A stretch of DNA of 64,000 nt. It comes from Neisseria dentiae. GTDB taxonomy: Bacteria; Pseudomonadota; Gammaproteobacteria; Burkholderiales; Neisseriaceae. The notes under the pieces are model-generated. The model had not been told where the DNA came from, ran no database searches, and saw only the letters and a list, made by a program, of their open reading frames with translations. The stretch is from NCBI RefSeq assembly GCF_024580525.1, contig NZ_JANIKQ010000001.1:308364-372363 (forward strand), read 5' to 3'. Numbering within the stretch: position 1 is the first letter of the stretch; each line of letters starts with the position of its first letter. Shown piece after piece: positions 1-8,581 of this stretch. Both the position numbers and the translations under genes were made by a program.

Positions 1-356
1 ATGCGCGCCAATCCTGAATTAGGGTACTCAGTAGCGAATGCTCGTGCCTCTTCAATTATTTTTCCTTCTACTTGACGATTCAGAATATCTTTCTTTTCAT
101 CACCGATGACTATGAATATATTTTGTACAACAGAATTACCTTTCCACTCATCTAAAATTTCACGCGCCCCTTGCTCTCCGCGTGCTTTGAATGCAGAAAC
201 GATGCTGCTCATCAAGGTAGTTTCGATGGTGCGCCGCTGTTGGAAATGGTTTTCGGCTATGGTGTTCTGAACCAGTAAGAAAGAGAAACTCGCCACGAAT
301 ATGGCGCAGATTATGACTGCGCAAAACGTGGCGAATATGCGTTGAAACAGTTTCAT
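1..356 (-). CDS. misS: Sensor histidine kinase MisS (CpxA-like), N-terminal part only, cut by the window edge
   Basis: Only about 118 N-terminal residues are present. The protein starts MKLFQRIFATFCAVIICAIF, giving one membrane segment near residues 8-30, followed by the beginning of a periplasmic sensor region (QRRTIETTLM, then a GDEKKDILNR stretch). The HAMP, dimerisation and ATPase domains lie outside the window. It sits directly downstream of the OmpR-type regulator gene on the same strand with a gap of about 20 bases, the usual regulator-kinase operon order. The N-terminus matches what I recall of meningococcal MisS, a kinase of envelope-stress and surface genes. The start is the ATG at 356; no alternative start is as good. 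Confidence 0.85.
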   Translation of the reverse strand, partial: MKLFQRIFATFCAVIICAIFVASFSFLLVQNTIAENHFQQRRTIETTLMSSIVSAFKARGEQGAREILDEWKGNSVVQNIFIVIGDEKKDILNRQVEGKIIEEARAFATEYPNSGLAR

Positions 357-375
357 TTAGCTGTTTATCTTTTCA

Positions 376-1053
376 TCAGTTTTTCACAAACAGGTAACCC
401 AAGCCGCGCACGGTTTGAATTAGGGAGGCATCGCCCAATTTGTGGCGGATGCTGGAAATATGCACGTCGATACTGCGGTCGAACTTGGCCAATTTGCGGT
501 CGAGCGCTTCAACCGACAGGGTTTCTTTGCTCACCACTTGGCCGGCATGGCGCATCAGCACTTCGAGCAGGTTGAATTCGGTGCTGGTCAGCTCCAGCGG
601 TGTGTCTTTGATTGTTGCCTGCCGCTTGGCCGGATACAGCACGACATCACTCACCGAAATGCTGTTGGGGCTGCTGGTTTGCTCGCCCGATTGCTGTGCG
701 CGGCGCAAAATGGCGTTGATGCGTGCCAACAGTTCGCGCGGGGTGCAGGGCTTGGGCACATAATCGTCGGCGCCCATTTCCAAACCGATGATACGGTCGA
801 TATCGTCGCCCTTGGCAGTTAACATAATCACGGGAACGGTGCTTTGGTTGCGCACGTTTTTCAATACGTCCAAGCCGTTCATTTTCGGCATCATCGAGTC
901 CAACACGACAACATCGTATTGGCCGGATAAAATTTCCTGCACGCCGGCTTCGCCATCGGGCACGCTGTGTACGCTCAAACCTTCGGCCGTTAGGTATTCG
1001 GTTAACAGCTCGGTTAACAAAGCATCATCATCTACCAATAATACGCGACTCAT
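376..1053 (-). CDS. misR: OmpR-family response regulator MisR (CpxR-like)
   Basis: This 225-residue two-component regulator has a receiver domain with acidic residues D8-D10, phospho-acceptor D52 and conserved K101, then a winged-helix DNA-binding domain ending in SIDVHISSIRHKLGD and TVRGLGYLF. Its partner kinase follows immediately downstream, so the pair is MisR/MisS, which in Neisseria controls envelope homeostasis. An in-frame ATG 78 bases upstream would add a non-conserved leader; the start at 1053 is preferred because it begins MSRVLLVDDD, as the family does, and has an AGGACAG ribosome-binding site just ahead. Confidence 0.93.
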   Translation of the reverse strand: MSRVLLVDDDALLTELLTEYLTAEGLSVHSVPDGEAGVQEILSGQYDVVVLDSMMPKMNGLDVLKNVRNQSTVPVIMLTAKGDDIDRIIGLEMGADDYVPKPCTPRELLARINAILRRAQQSGEQTSSPNSISVSDVVLYPAKRQATIKDTPLELTSTEFNLLEVLMRHAGQVVSKETLSVEALDRKLAKFDRSIDVHISSIRHKLGDASLIQTVRGLGYLFVKN

Positions 1054-1234
1054 GGTCTGTCCTTTATATGATTGCTGTGGCAGCCGCCTGCTCGGGCGGC
1101 CGTTGGATATGCTGCGAATCTTAACATGCAAATCGTCTTTGTTGATAGCGTGTGTTTCTATGCTTTTGCGCTTTTTTGCAATGCTGCCGACGGCCTTTAC
1201 ATTTCAGACGGCCTGTTTACAGAGCAGTAAATTA

Positions 1235-3070
1235 TTAAATATCACATTGTTTTTCTTTAGGATATTTTTCATTAAAATCTTTACATACTGCTTTAATCTG
1301 CGCTTCCAGCGGCATCAGGAGGCCGTTGCTGCGCATCTTTTCTGCATAATACGGCATCATAAACGGATAATAAAGATAAACTTTGCGCAGCCATTCGCGC
1401 GCTTCAGCCTCTTTGCCCATACGGTAGCTGTAGAACCCAGCCTGATAGGCATTGGAATACGGGCGGAACAGCAGGGCTTCGGATGCGGCTTCCTCCGCCC
1501 ACGGCTGCAATACTTCGTCGGCCGGGTTGGCGCGGCGGGTCAGCGACAGTTGGGCGTAATAACGCAACATGGGTTCGGTTTCGGCAATCCGGTTCAGACC
1601 GCTGATTTTTTCTGCCGCCTGTTCCACGGTTTCGCCTTTGGGCTGGCGGTCAAAGGCCGTCAGATCGGTGTAAACAAAGCCCAGGCGGACGATGCCCACC
1701 AACAAAAACACTGCCAGCACCGCCCCGCCGATATTGTGTCTTTTAACCGATTGCAGGCCGTCTGAAACATCGCTTTCGCGCGCGGGCGACAAGCTCATCA
1801 TTAAGGCGAACGGGGTGAGGAAATAAATATACCAGAGCGGGTATTCCAGCATACTGTGGCAAAGCGATACGGTCATCATCGCCAGCAACAGCAGCGAAGC
1901 GGCGTTTGCAGGCCGCTTTACCATACGCCACACAACCGCCGCAAACCCGAGCGCCACGGCCAGCGTTCCGGCCAGCCCCGTTTCGGCCAGCAATTGGAAA
2001 AACAGGTTATGCGAATGGGTAAACAGCACGTTCAGATGATTGGGCGTAAACTGCCCCGTTTCGGCATGTGCCAAAAAACCTTGCAGCGCATAACTGCCCC
2101 AACCGCGCCCCCACAACGGTGCCGACAAAAACACCGCCCAAGCCTTGCGCCACTCCACCTCGCGGGCGGAACCGCCGAAACTGCTGCCTTCAACACGTTC
2201 CAGCGCCGTGTCGTATTGCACGCCCGAAAACAAATCGAGCAGCGGGCTGATGCCGAACTGCACCGCCACCGTCATCACCAGCGTGAACAACATCACCGAC
2301 ACAATGCGGTTGGCTTCGCGCCCCGCCAATATCCGCCAAAACGGCAGCAGCAGCCCCACGCCCAGCACATAAGTGAAAATCGTGCGCGAGTTCACCAAAC
2401 CCAAAGCGGAGGTGAGCACCAATACCGCCAGAAAACCCAGCCAGCCGGGCATTCTGCGCTGCGCCCACAAATACGACGCTGCCAACGTGCCCCACATCAG
2501 ATAATGCCCCAAATGGTTGCGCTGCCCGAGCTGGCCGCTGATTTCGCGCACGCCCCGGTAGGCCACTATGCCGTGGAACATTTCCGCCGACGCCCAGCCG
2601 GTAAACTGCAACAGCACCACCGCCGCCTGCACCAGCGCGCCGCCGAACAAAACCCACGCCAACACCGACACCACCCGTTCCTGGCCGAAGCCGGCCACCC
2701 AGCCCCGGCAGGCCCATGCCGCCAGCGCCAGAATCACAAACGATGCCGTTACCATGTCGTTCATGCCCGGGTAAAGCAACCCCATCACCCGCGCCTGCAA
2801 CCACCAAAACGCAGCCAACGCCAGAAAATACACGCCCGCCGCCGGCACTTTCACATTTAAACGGCCCGACAACGCCGTTAACAGCAGCAGCATCACCGCG
2901 CCGGCCAGCGAACCGGCTTCAAGATAAAAGCTCGACAGCGGCCCCACACGGTAAAGCGACACAAACGGTGCCACGCAAATCCAAATAAAGCAAAACCACA
3001 ACGGCCACAAACGCATGGTCCACACCGTTTCGCGGCCGTCTGAAAACGAAATCTCTCTAAACATTCCCAA
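1235..3070 (-). CDS. pglL: PglL-type O-oligosaccharyltransferase (Wzy/O-antigen ligase superfamily)
   Basis: An inner-membrane protein of up to 611 residues with about a dozen membrane segments and the periplasmic Wzy_C loop (THSHNLFFQLLAETGLAG). Family members transfer lipid-linked glycans en bloc to Ser residues of pilin and periplasmic lipoproteins. The stretches QARVMGLLYPGMNDMV, GQRNHLGHYLMWG and CHSMLEYPLWYIYFL closely match meningococcal PglL as I remember it. The soluble C-terminal tail after about residue 460 is TPR-like. An inner ATG at 3016 (MRLWPLWFCF) is an equally plausible start, because the first 18 codons contain an uptake sequence. The 5' end overlaps the DUF2069 gene by 14 bases if the long start is used, suggesting translational coupling. 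Confidence 0.88.
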   Translation of the reverse strand: MGMFREISFSDGRETVWTMRLWPLWFCFIWICVAPFVSLYRVGPLSSFYLEAGSLAGAVMLLLLTALSGRLNVKVPAAGVYFLALAAFWWLQARVMGLLYPGMNDMVTASFVILALAAWACRGWVAGFGQERVVSVLAWVLFGGALVQAAVVLLQFTGWASAEMFHGIVAYRGVREISGQLGQRNHLGHYLMWGTLAASYLWAQRRMPGWLGFLAVLVLTSALGLVNSRTIFTYVLGVGLLLPFWRILAGREANRIVSVMLFTLVMTVAVQFGISPLLDLFSGVQYDTALERVEGSSFGGSAREVEWRKAWAVFLSAPLWGRGWGSYALQGFLAHAETGQFTPNHLNVLFTHSHNLFFQLLAETGLAGTLAVALGFAAVVWRMVKRPANAASLLLLAMMTVSLCHSMLEYPLWYIYFLTPFALMMSLSPARESDVSDGLQSVKRHNIGGAVLAVFLLVGIVRLGFVYTDLTAFDRQPKGETVEQAAEKISGLNRIAETEPMLRYYAQLSLTRRANPADEVLQPWAEEAASEALLFRPYSNAYQAGFYSYRMGKEAEAREWLRKVYLYYPFMMPYYAEKMRSNGLLMPLEAQIKAVCKDFNEKYPKEKQCDI

Positions 3071-3452
3071 CCGCCTTACGCTGTTGTTTCACATAAGCCA
3101 AACAGGCAACGAAAAACGCCGCCGAACACAACAATGCCGCCCCCGCGCAGGCGCGGCTCGCCGCCGAAGCATCAAACAGACGCACCACAGCTTCGGCAAA
3201 ATACGGCAAAACCAGCAGGCTGCTGTATTGAAAAGTATAAACCCTGCCCTTGAGAATACCGGCCAGCGGCAGGCACAAAGGCAGCGTCTTCACCGCCAGC
3301 CAAGAGCCGCCTGGCCGCAGCGGCGCCAGCCACAATTCCCAGGCGAGGCTGATAAAAATCAGCGCCAGCAGGCTGCCAACGGCCAATTTATGAGGCCGGC
3401 TTTTGCCGGCGGCGGGTTGTTGTGCATCCATTATTTTAGTTTCCAACATCAT
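3057..3452 (-). CDS. DUF2069 family inner-membrane protein
   Basis: This 131-residue protein has four predicted membrane segments and the sequence LLVLPYFAEAVVRLFD, a hallmark of the DUF2069 family of small bacterial membrane proteins with no assigned function. It lies directly upstream of pglL and overlaps its longer start. A second ATG after seven codons (MDAQQPAAGK) could be the true start; the first one was kept because nothing rules it out. Upstream, a degenerate uptake-sequence hairpin at 3467-3506 separates it from the tat operon. Confidence 0.8.
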   Translation of the reverse strand: MMLETKIMDAQQPAAGKSRPHKLAVGSLLALIFISLAWELWLAPLRPGGSWLAVKTLPLCLPLAGILKGRVYTFQYSSLLVLPYFAEAVVRLFDASAASRACAGAALLCSAAFFVACLAYVKQQRKAVGNV

Positions 3453-3466
3453 TCGGCGTTCCGGTC

Positions 3467-3628
3467 GGGCCGTCTGAAAAATTCGAGCTTATTTTCAGGC
3501 GGCCTAATCGGGTTAGTTAGTTTTCAGGCAGAAAAATTCCCATCTGCTCAAAAACCCCATATTTTTTAGCCCTATGTCATAAACAAAACACAATAAACCA
3601 AACCGCCTGAAAACTTTTCAGACGGCCT
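3467..3628. terminator. Two uptake-sequence hairpins after tatC
   Basis: An inverted uptake-sequence pair at 3604-3628 (one arm CGCCTGAAAA) lies nine bases past the tatC stop and would fold into a short stem suited to intrinsic termination on the minus strand. A second degenerate inverted pair occupies 3467-3506, closer to the next gene. The roughly 95 bases between them hold nothing recognisable. Confidence 0.6.
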
Positions 3629-3636
3629 GAAACACA

Positions 3637-4395
3637 TCAGTCGGCGGCGCTTTCCGCTTCCTGCCGCAACGGCACGGGTTTCACAAAGCGGCAGAACCAC
3701 AACCCCGCCTCATAAAGCAAAATCAGCGGCACCGCCAGCAGCACCTGCGAAATCACGTCGGGCGGCGTAATCACGGCGGCCACCACAAACGCCCCCACAA
3801 TCACATACGGGCGGGCGGCTTTCAATTGTGCAACCGACACCACGCCCATGCGGTTGAGCAAAACCACCACCACTGGCACTTCAAACGTGGTGCCGAACGC
3901 CACAAACATCCCCAACACAAAAGAAAGGTATTTGTCGATATCGGTGGCCATGTTCACGCCCAACGGCGTTACGCCCGCCAGAAATTTAAACACCACCGGA
4001 AACACCAGAAAATAAGCGAACGCCATGCCGCCGAAAAACAGCACCACGCTGGAAAACACCAGCGGCATCACCAACCGTTTTTCGTTTTGGTAAAGCGCGG
4101 GCGCCACAAACGCCCACACCTGATAAAGCGTATGCGGCAGCGTCAGCAGAAACGCCGCCATCAGCGTTACTTTTACCGGCACGAAAAACGGCGCAATCAC
4201 ATCGGTGGCAATCATGCTGGTGTTGGCCGGCAGCGTGGCCATCAGCGGCTGCGCCACAAAGGTATAGAGCTTCTGCGCAAACGGCATCAGGCCGAAAAAG
4301 CACAGCAGCATCACTGCGGCAATCCACATCAGGCGGCGGCGCAGTTCGATCAGATGCTCAACCAGCGGTTGGGAGGGTTGTTCGATTTCAGACAC
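3637..4395 (-). CDS. tatC: Sec-independent protein translocase subunit TatC
   Basis: TatC is the substrate-receptor subunit of the twin-arginine translocase, which exports folded proteins across the inner membrane. The 252 residues carry six membrane segments, the N-terminal LVEHLIELRRRLMW motif, the first-periplasmic-loop FFVPVKVTLMAAF region and the APALYQNEKR motif. Length is normal. It follows tatB by seven bases, completing a tatA-tatB-tatC operon. Confidence 0.97.
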   Translation of the reverse strand: MSEIEQPSQPLVEHLIELRRRLMWIAAVMLLCFFGLMPFAQKLYTFVAQPLMATLPANTSMIATDVIAPFFVPVKVTLMAAFLLTLPHTLYQVWAFVAPALYQNEKRLVMPLVFSSVVLFFGGMAFAYFLVFPVVFKFLAGVTPLGVNMATDIDKYLSFVLGMFVAFGTTFEVPVVVVLLNRMGVVSVAQLKAARPYVIVGAFVVAAVITPPDVISQVLLAVPLILLYEAGLWFCRFVKPVPLRQEAESAAD

Positions 4396-4402
4396 CGTTC
4401 AC

Positions 4403-4948
4403 TCACTTCTTGCGCACGCGCAACTGCGGTTTGGGGCGGTGGCGCGGGCGCATATCGCGTTTGCGCCGCATCGCCTGTTTATGCAGAGAGGCCGTCTGAA
4501 AACCGCCGCCGACAGATACAGGGTTTTCAGACGGCGCCAAATAAGATGCCCAAGCCGCTTCCCGCCCCGCTTCGGGCAAACCCGCACCGGCCAGCGGCCT
4601 GCCGTGTTCGTCCACGCCGAAATCGGCGGGCGTGCGCTGCTCGGGCACGCGCTCCCACGGTTTGAGGCCGCTCGAAATCTCGTTCAGGCTGCTTTGCGCG
4701 CTTTCGCCCACGCTGCCGATTTCGGTGCGGAGGTTTTCGGCGGCCGATTCGAATTCCTGCTTGGCTTTACGCAGCTCTTCCATTTCCACCTGCGCGCTCA
4801 ACTCCTGCTTCACGCTGCCGACCATGCGCTGCACGCGGCCGACCAGGTTGCCCGCCATACGCGCGGCTTTGGGCAGCCGCTCGGGGCCGAGCACCACCAA
4901 CGCCACCGCGCCGATCAGCAAAAGCTCGCTAAAGCCGAAATCAAACAT
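4403..4948 (-). CDS. tatB: Sec-independent protein translocase subunit TatB
   Basis: TatB forms the signal-peptide receptor complex with TatC. Residues 1-22 (MFDFGFSELLLIGAVALVVL) form the single membrane anchor, followed by the GPERLPKAAR hinge and an amphipathic helix with coiled-coil character to about residue 85. The poorly conserved tail (residues about 105-181) is longer than in enteric TatB and is partly encoded by an inverted pair of uptake sequences at 4486-4534, which read FQTASL and PSEN in this frame. It is spaced three bases from tatA. Confidence 0.95.
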   Translation of the reverse strand: MFDFGFSELLLIGAVALVVLGPERLPKAARMAGNLVGRVQRMVGSVKQELSAQVEMEELRKAKQEFESAAENLRTEIGSVGESAQSSLNEISSGLKPWERVPEQRTPADFGVDEHGRPLAGAGLPEAGREAAWASYLAPSENPVSVGGGFQTASLHKQAMRRKRDMRPRHRPKPQLRVRKK

Positions 4949-4951
4949 GGT

Positions 4952-5158
4952 TTAGGCCGATTTGTTGTCGTCTTTTTGATGCTCGATCACATCGTCTTTT
5001 TTGGCTTGGCCGGCTTCGTTGCCCTCGTTCAGGCCCTGTTTGAAATCGTGCACCGCGCCGCCCAAATCTTTGCCGACATTGCGCAGTTTTTTGGTGCCGA
5101 ACACCAAAACCACGATCACCAGCACAATCACCCAGTGCCAAATAGAAAAGCTGCCCAT
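4952..5158 (-). CDS. tatA: Sec-independent protein translocase subunit TatA
   Basis: A 68-residue pore-forming subunit of the Tat system. It has one N-terminal membrane helix ([17 protein letters not shown]), the [18 protein letters not shown] amphipathic helix and a charged tail. It is first in the tatABC cluster, with the Shine-Dalgarno AAAGGATTAAC just upstream. The region between this gene and hinT carries one uptake sequence. Confidence 0.96.
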   Translation of the reverse strand: MGSFSIWHWVIVLVIVVLVFGTKKLRNVGKDLGGAVHDFKQGLNEGNEAGQAKKDDVIEHQKDDNKSA

Positions 5159-5213
5159 TGTTAATCCTTTAATTTCAATTGCTTCAATAATGTTTCAGAC
5201 GGCCTGACGCACT

Positions 5214-5537
5214 TTATGCCGGCCGCCCCAAAATATGGATATGCAGGTGGAACACTTCCTGCCCGCCGCCTTTGCCGGTGTTGACTTGGGTTTTGAAACC
5301 GTTGGTCAAGCCCGCCGCTTCGGCGATTTGCGGCACTTTCATCATCATTCTGCCCAACAGAGCCTCATGCTCCGGCTGCGCGTGCGCCAGCGAATCGAAA
5401 TGCACTTTCGGAATCAGCAGCAAATGCACGGGCGCGGCGGGGTTGATGTCTTTGAAGCACAGCATTTCGCCGTCTTCATACACCACCGATGAGGGAATTT
5501 CTTTGGCGGCGATTTTGCAGAAAATACAGTCTGTCAT
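5214..5537 (-). CDS. hinT: HIT family purine nucleoside phosphoramidase (HinT)
   Basis: A 107-residue histidine-triad protein. The N-terminus CIFCKIAAKEIPSSVVYED and the C-terminal HLHIHILG triad motif are both present, with HLLLIPKVHFDSLAH between. HinT-branch enzymes hydrolyse AMP-N phosphoramidates, including aminoacyl adenylates. It lies between hisE and tatA on the same strand, separated from hisE by a strong hairpin at 5571-5601, so it probably begins its own transcript with the tat genes. Confidence 0.93.
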   Translation of the reverse strand: MTDCIFCKIAAKEIPSSVVYEDGEMLCFKDINPAAPVHLLLIPKVHFDSLAHAQPEHEALLGRMMMKVPQIAEAAGLTNGFKTQVNTGKGGGQEVFHLHIHILGRPA

Positions 5538-5570
5538 CAGAGATACTCCAATTATTTTTGAAAGAATTAC

Positions 5571-5601
5571 AGGCCGTCTGAAAACAGACTTTCAGACGGC
5601 C
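5571..5601. terminator. Uptake-sequence hairpin between hisE and hinT
   Basis: Perfect inverted uptake-sequence arms (GGCCGTCTGAAA and its complement) with a short loop. It lies downstream of hisE and upstream of hinT, so it should terminate the his transcript and separate it from hinT-tatABC. Confidence 0.65.
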
Positions 5602-5688
5602 TGCATCTCACAAGAATACGGATTGTAATACAGTTTCAACACGCGAAGCTATTTTTAAACCGAAGCCGTTTTCAAACTGCTCCGGGCG

Positions 5689-6012
5689 TTAACCTTCCTT
5701 CCGCGCGGCTTTCTCCGCCAGCCCCGACAAACCCTGCCGGCGCGCCAGCTCGTTAACCACATCCTCCACCCGCAGGCCGTGGTGCGCCAGCAGCACCTGC
5801 GTGTGAAACCACAAATCGGCCACTTCATACACCAAATGCTCACCCCCGCCGTCTTTCGAGGCCATCAGCACTTCGCCCGCCTCTTCGATCACTTTTTTCA
5901 GGATTTTGTCGCCGCCTTTGTGCAGAAGTTGGGCAACATAAGACGTTTCGGGGTTTTGCCCCTTGCGGGAATCAATCACGTTTTGGATTTCAATCAGCAC
6001 TTGTTCGGTCAT
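5689..6012 (-). CDS. hisE: Phosphoribosyl-ATP pyrophosphatase HisE
   Basis: Second step of histidine biosynthesis: PRPP-derived phosphoribosyl-ATP is hydrolysed to phosphoribosyl-AMP and pyrophosphate. The 107 residues show the all-alpha NTP pyrophosphatase pattern: [13 protein letters not shown] followed by [14 protein letters not shown], whose acidic residues coordinate magnesium. It lies 43 bases downstream of hisI, the next enzyme, encoded as a separate protein rather than as the enteric hisIE fusion. Confidence 0.96.
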   Translation of the reverse strand: MTEQVLIEIQNVIDSRKGQNPETSYVAQLLHKGGDKILKKVIEEAGEVLMASKDGGGEHLVYEVADLWFHTQVLLAHHGLRVEDVVNELARRQGLSGLAEKAARKEG

Positions 6013-6055
6013 TTCTCGCTTCCATTTCAGGAAAATATTAACTTTTCAGACGGCC

Positions 6056-6454
6056 TTAACCATGCGGTTTGCCGTAAATTTCCGTTTCGCTTTTCAGCAC
6101 CGCATCCGCCGTTTGCCATGCGCCGTTTCGCCACACGCGGTAGAAGCAGCTTTCGCGGCCGGTGTGGCAGGCGATGCCGCCCGCCTGTTCGATCAGCATC
6201 ACCACCGCATCGCCGTCGCAGTCTAACCTAAGTTCGTGAACTTTTTGTGTATGCCCCGATTCTTCGCCTTTCATCCACTGTTTTTTACGCGAACGGCTGT
6301 AATAATGGGCAAAACCCGTTTCGGCGGTTTTTTGCAGGGCTTCGGCGTTCATCCACGCCACCATCAGCACGCGCAGGGTTTGCGCGTCTTGCGCGATGGC
6401 GCACACCAAACCGTTGGCGTCGAATTTCACGCTTTCCAATAATGCTTGCGACAT
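6056..6454 (-). CDS. hisI: Phosphoribosyl-AMP cyclohydrolase HisI
   Basis: Third step of histidine biosynthesis, opening the adenine ring of phosphoribosyl-AMP. The 132 residues include [26 protein letters not shown], the magnesium-binding DCDGD motif and the zinc-site [15 protein letters not shown]. Length is normal. It is followed by hisE. Directly upstream, 31 bases away, lies the AT-rich gene 6486-7469, which appears to have been inserted ahead of the his pair. Confidence 0.96.
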   Translation of the reverse strand: MSQALLESVKFDANGLVCAIAQDAQTLRVLMVAWMNAEALQKTAETGFAHYYSRSRKKQWMKGEESGHTQKVHELRLDCDGDAVVMLIEQAGGIACHTGRESCFYRVWRNGAWQTADAVLKSETEIYGKPHG

Positions 6455-6485
6455 GGTTGCTCCTTACTCATCATCTTTCAATAGA

Positions 6486-7469
6486 TTAACCAAACTCCGG
6501 TAATTTTTTCACATAATCACTGTCCCCAAATGCGCTATCTCCATAAAAAACGCGGCACAATAACAGGTTGCTGCGATATTCTTTTTTTCCGGCTAGTTTA
6601 AACGGCATATGCTCCAAAAAAGCATACCTTTCAAATAAATCCTGATACGGCCTGTATGACTCCATATCTTGACAGATAATATAAACTGCCAAAATTTGCA
6701 ATATCCTTAAATCTATCGAAGCCCTGGCAATATTGCTATATCTTTTTTCCGTTTCCGAACATTCCTGCGCTTCTTCCGCCGATAAACTGCGAATAAATTT
6801 TAAGATTTGATATAAAAGAAGAGAAAATTGTTTAAACTCTGAAAAATATTCATTTATATACTCTTTCGATCTAACTAGCTCACCTAAAAAATCTGGATGT
6901 AGGTTAACTTTATCACCATAAAAAACATAAATACCAAACAATTCATCATACATGGAATCTTTATAACTCTGAAAACGATCAGTATCACCATCGATGCAAG
7001 GTTGTCTATCGGGAAAAGATAACTTAAATGGTATTGCATTAGTTACATGAGTAGATAGCTTATTTAACAAATCCAACATTGAAAAAAAAGTTGATTCAAA
7101 TTGTTGAATTTGAAATATTTTAGATTGCTCAGCCAATGCCTGTTCGGAGTTTTCTTGGGCTTTAGCACTTCTGGCCAACTCCTCCCTTGTTGCCTTCAAC
7201 TCTTCTGTTTGCAACTTAATCGTATATAGCAATGCAATAAAAGTAGCAAAGCCGAATATCGGATTTAGCACGCCGCCAATATAGTCTCCAAACTGCCCCC
7301 ATTGCTCGGGGGATTCGCTTAATTCTCTACTGCCAAAATTATCGTAGTAAAGAACTAAAATGGGGGCAACCATCAGCAAAATAAAAATAAATGCAATTAA
7401 GCCTATCAGCCCCTGATACCATTTGATTTCGGGTGTATCGCTTCCTGTTTTTTCTTGTTTTTCATCCAT
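6486..7469 (-). CDS. Putative phage abortive-infection membrane protein (putAbiC-like)
   Basis: This 327-residue protein has two membrane segments (about residues 20-41 and 64-85), a helical coiled-coil-like stretch at 86-120 and the motif FESTFFSMLDLLNKL at 124-138. The combination of WGQFGDYIGGVLNPIFGF, TIKLQTEELKATREEL and the FESTFF motif is what I associate with the putative abortive infection family (putAbiC). The function is inferred from family resemblance; no enzyme motif is visible. The gene is clearly more AT-rich than its neighbours, has different codon use and sits exactly between yejE and hisI with 31-33 base gaps, all suggesting horizontal acquisition. It could instead be a membrane protein of unrelated function. 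Confidence 0.6.
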   Translation of the reverse strand: MDEKQEKTGSDTPEIKWYQGLIGLIAFIFILLMVAPILVLYYDNFGSRELSESPEQWGQFGDYIGGVLNPIFGFATFIALLYTIKLQTEELKATREELARSAKAQENSEQALAEQSKIFQIQQFESTFFSMLDLLNKLSTHVTNAIPFKLSFPDRQPCIDGDTDRFQSYKDSMYDELFGIYVFYGDKVNLHPDFLGELVRSKEYINEYFSEFKQFSLLLYQILKFIRSLSAEEAQECSETEKRYSNIARASIDLRILQILAVYIICQDMESYRPYQDLFERYAFLEHMPFKLAGKKEYRSNLLLCRVFYGDSAFGDSDYVKKLPEFG

Positions 7470-7502
7470 AACAAATCAATCCGCAAATTATCCCAAACAG
7501 CC

Positions 7503-8525
7503 TTAACTTCTCGCCCGCACATCAAACGCATGGCGCAGCCCCTCGCCTATCATCACCAACAGCAGCAGCATCACCGTTAATGCGCCCACGGCGGATAAAC
7601 CTATCCACCAGGCGTCGAGGTTGTCTTTGCCCTGCGCCAAGAGTTCGCCCAGGCTGGCTTGCGAAGCGGGCACGCCCAAGCCTAAAAAGTCCAAACTGGT
7701 GAGCGCCAGCACCGCGCCGGAAATGCGGAACGGCAGAAACGCCAACACGGGCGTGAGGCTGTTGGGCAGAATGTGCCGCCACATAATGCGGCCGTTGGAA
7801 ACGCCCATGCTTTTGGCAGCCAACACATAATCGGCCTGGCGGTTTTTCAGAAACTCGGCGCGCACGTAATCCGAAAGCCCCATCCAGCCGAACAGCGACA
7901 GAATCACCAGCAGCACCAGCAGGCCGGGGTTGAAAAACGACGACAAAATAATCAGCAGGTAAAGCTCGGGCAGGCCGCCCCAGATTTCGAGAAAGCGCTG
8001 CATCAGCAAATCGACCCGCCCGCCGAAATAGCCCTGCACCGCGCCCGCCGCCACGCCGATCAGGGTGGTTACGGCGGTGAGCGCCAGCGCAAACAACAGC
8101 GAATCGCGAAAGCCGTACACCAGCCGTGCCAGCACGTCGCGGCCGCGGTCGTCGGTGCCGAGCCAATGCCTTTCAGACGGCCCGGCCGGATCGGGCTGCG
8201 TGTCGAATTCGTTTAAGGTATTGGCGGCATAAGGGTTGGGCAGATACACGGCATAATTGCCGCCGGTGGTGATGTTGCGGCGCACCAGCGGGTCGAAATA
8301 ATCGGCGGGTGTGTCGAAATCGCCGCCAAACTCGGTTTCGTTATAAGTGTTGGCTAGCGGAAAATAATAGCGGCCGTCGTATTTCACCCATAAGGGCTTA
8401 TCGTTGCTCCACACGGGCGCCAGCAGCGCCACGGCAAACAGCACCGAGAGCAGGCGCAACGCCAGCCAGCCGCGCTTGTGCTGTTTGAATGCCTGCCAGG
8501 CTTGGGAAGAGAATATTTTCTGCAT
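7503..8525 (-). CDS. yejE: ABC peptide transporter inner-membrane permease YejE
   Basis: A 340-residue permease of the oligopeptide (Dpp/Opp) type. It has an N-terminal membrane anchor, the extracellular region with HWLGTDDRGRDVLARLVYGF typical of OppC-like subunits, five further membrane segments and the cytoplasmic EAA loop (AEFLKNRQADYVLAAKSMG) that contacts the ATPase. The long segment between the first span and HWLGTDD is typical of YejE. It is downstream of yejB, with a hairpin in the 56-base gap. No yejF ATPase or yejA binding protein follows; an unrelated gene occupies the position. Confidence 0.9.
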   Translation of the reverse strand: MQKIFSSQAWQAFKQHKRGWLALRLLSVLFAVALLAPVWSNDKPLWVKYDGRYYFPLANTYNETEFGGDFDTPADYFDPLVRRNITTGGNYAVYLPNPYAANTLNEFDTQPDPAGPSERHWLGTDDRGRDVLARLVYGFRDSLLFALALTAVTTLIGVAAGAVQGYFGGRVDLLMQRFLEIWGGLPELYLLIILSSFFNPGLLVLLVILSLFGWMGLSDYVRAEFLKNRQADYVLAAKSMGVSNGRIMWRHILPNSLTPVLAFLPFRISGAVLALTSLDFLGLGVPASQASLGELLAQGKDNLDAWWIGLSAVGALTVMLLLLVMIGEGLRHAFDVRARS

Positions 8526-8547
8526 GGTGTGTTGGTATGGTTGCGAT

Positions 8548-8575
8548 AGGCCGTCTGAAAGCGTTTCAGACGGCC
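8548..8575. terminator. Uptake-sequence hairpin between yejB and yejE
   Basis: Inverted arms AGGCCGTCTGAAA with a very short loop, located in the 56-base gap between two subunits of the same permease. If it terminates transcription partially, yejE would be made at a lower level than yejB. Confidence 0.5.
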
Positions 8576-8581
8576 TGCGGT

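Noticed and set aside
1188..1214. Uptake-sequence hairpin after pglL
   Set aside because: The two GACGGCC segments are in the same orientation, so they do not form a stem.
1856..2860. Long plus-strand reading frame opposite pglL
   Set aside because: His/Arg/Gln/Pro-rich translation with no domain, antisense to a clear membrane protein; a GC-rich shadow frame.
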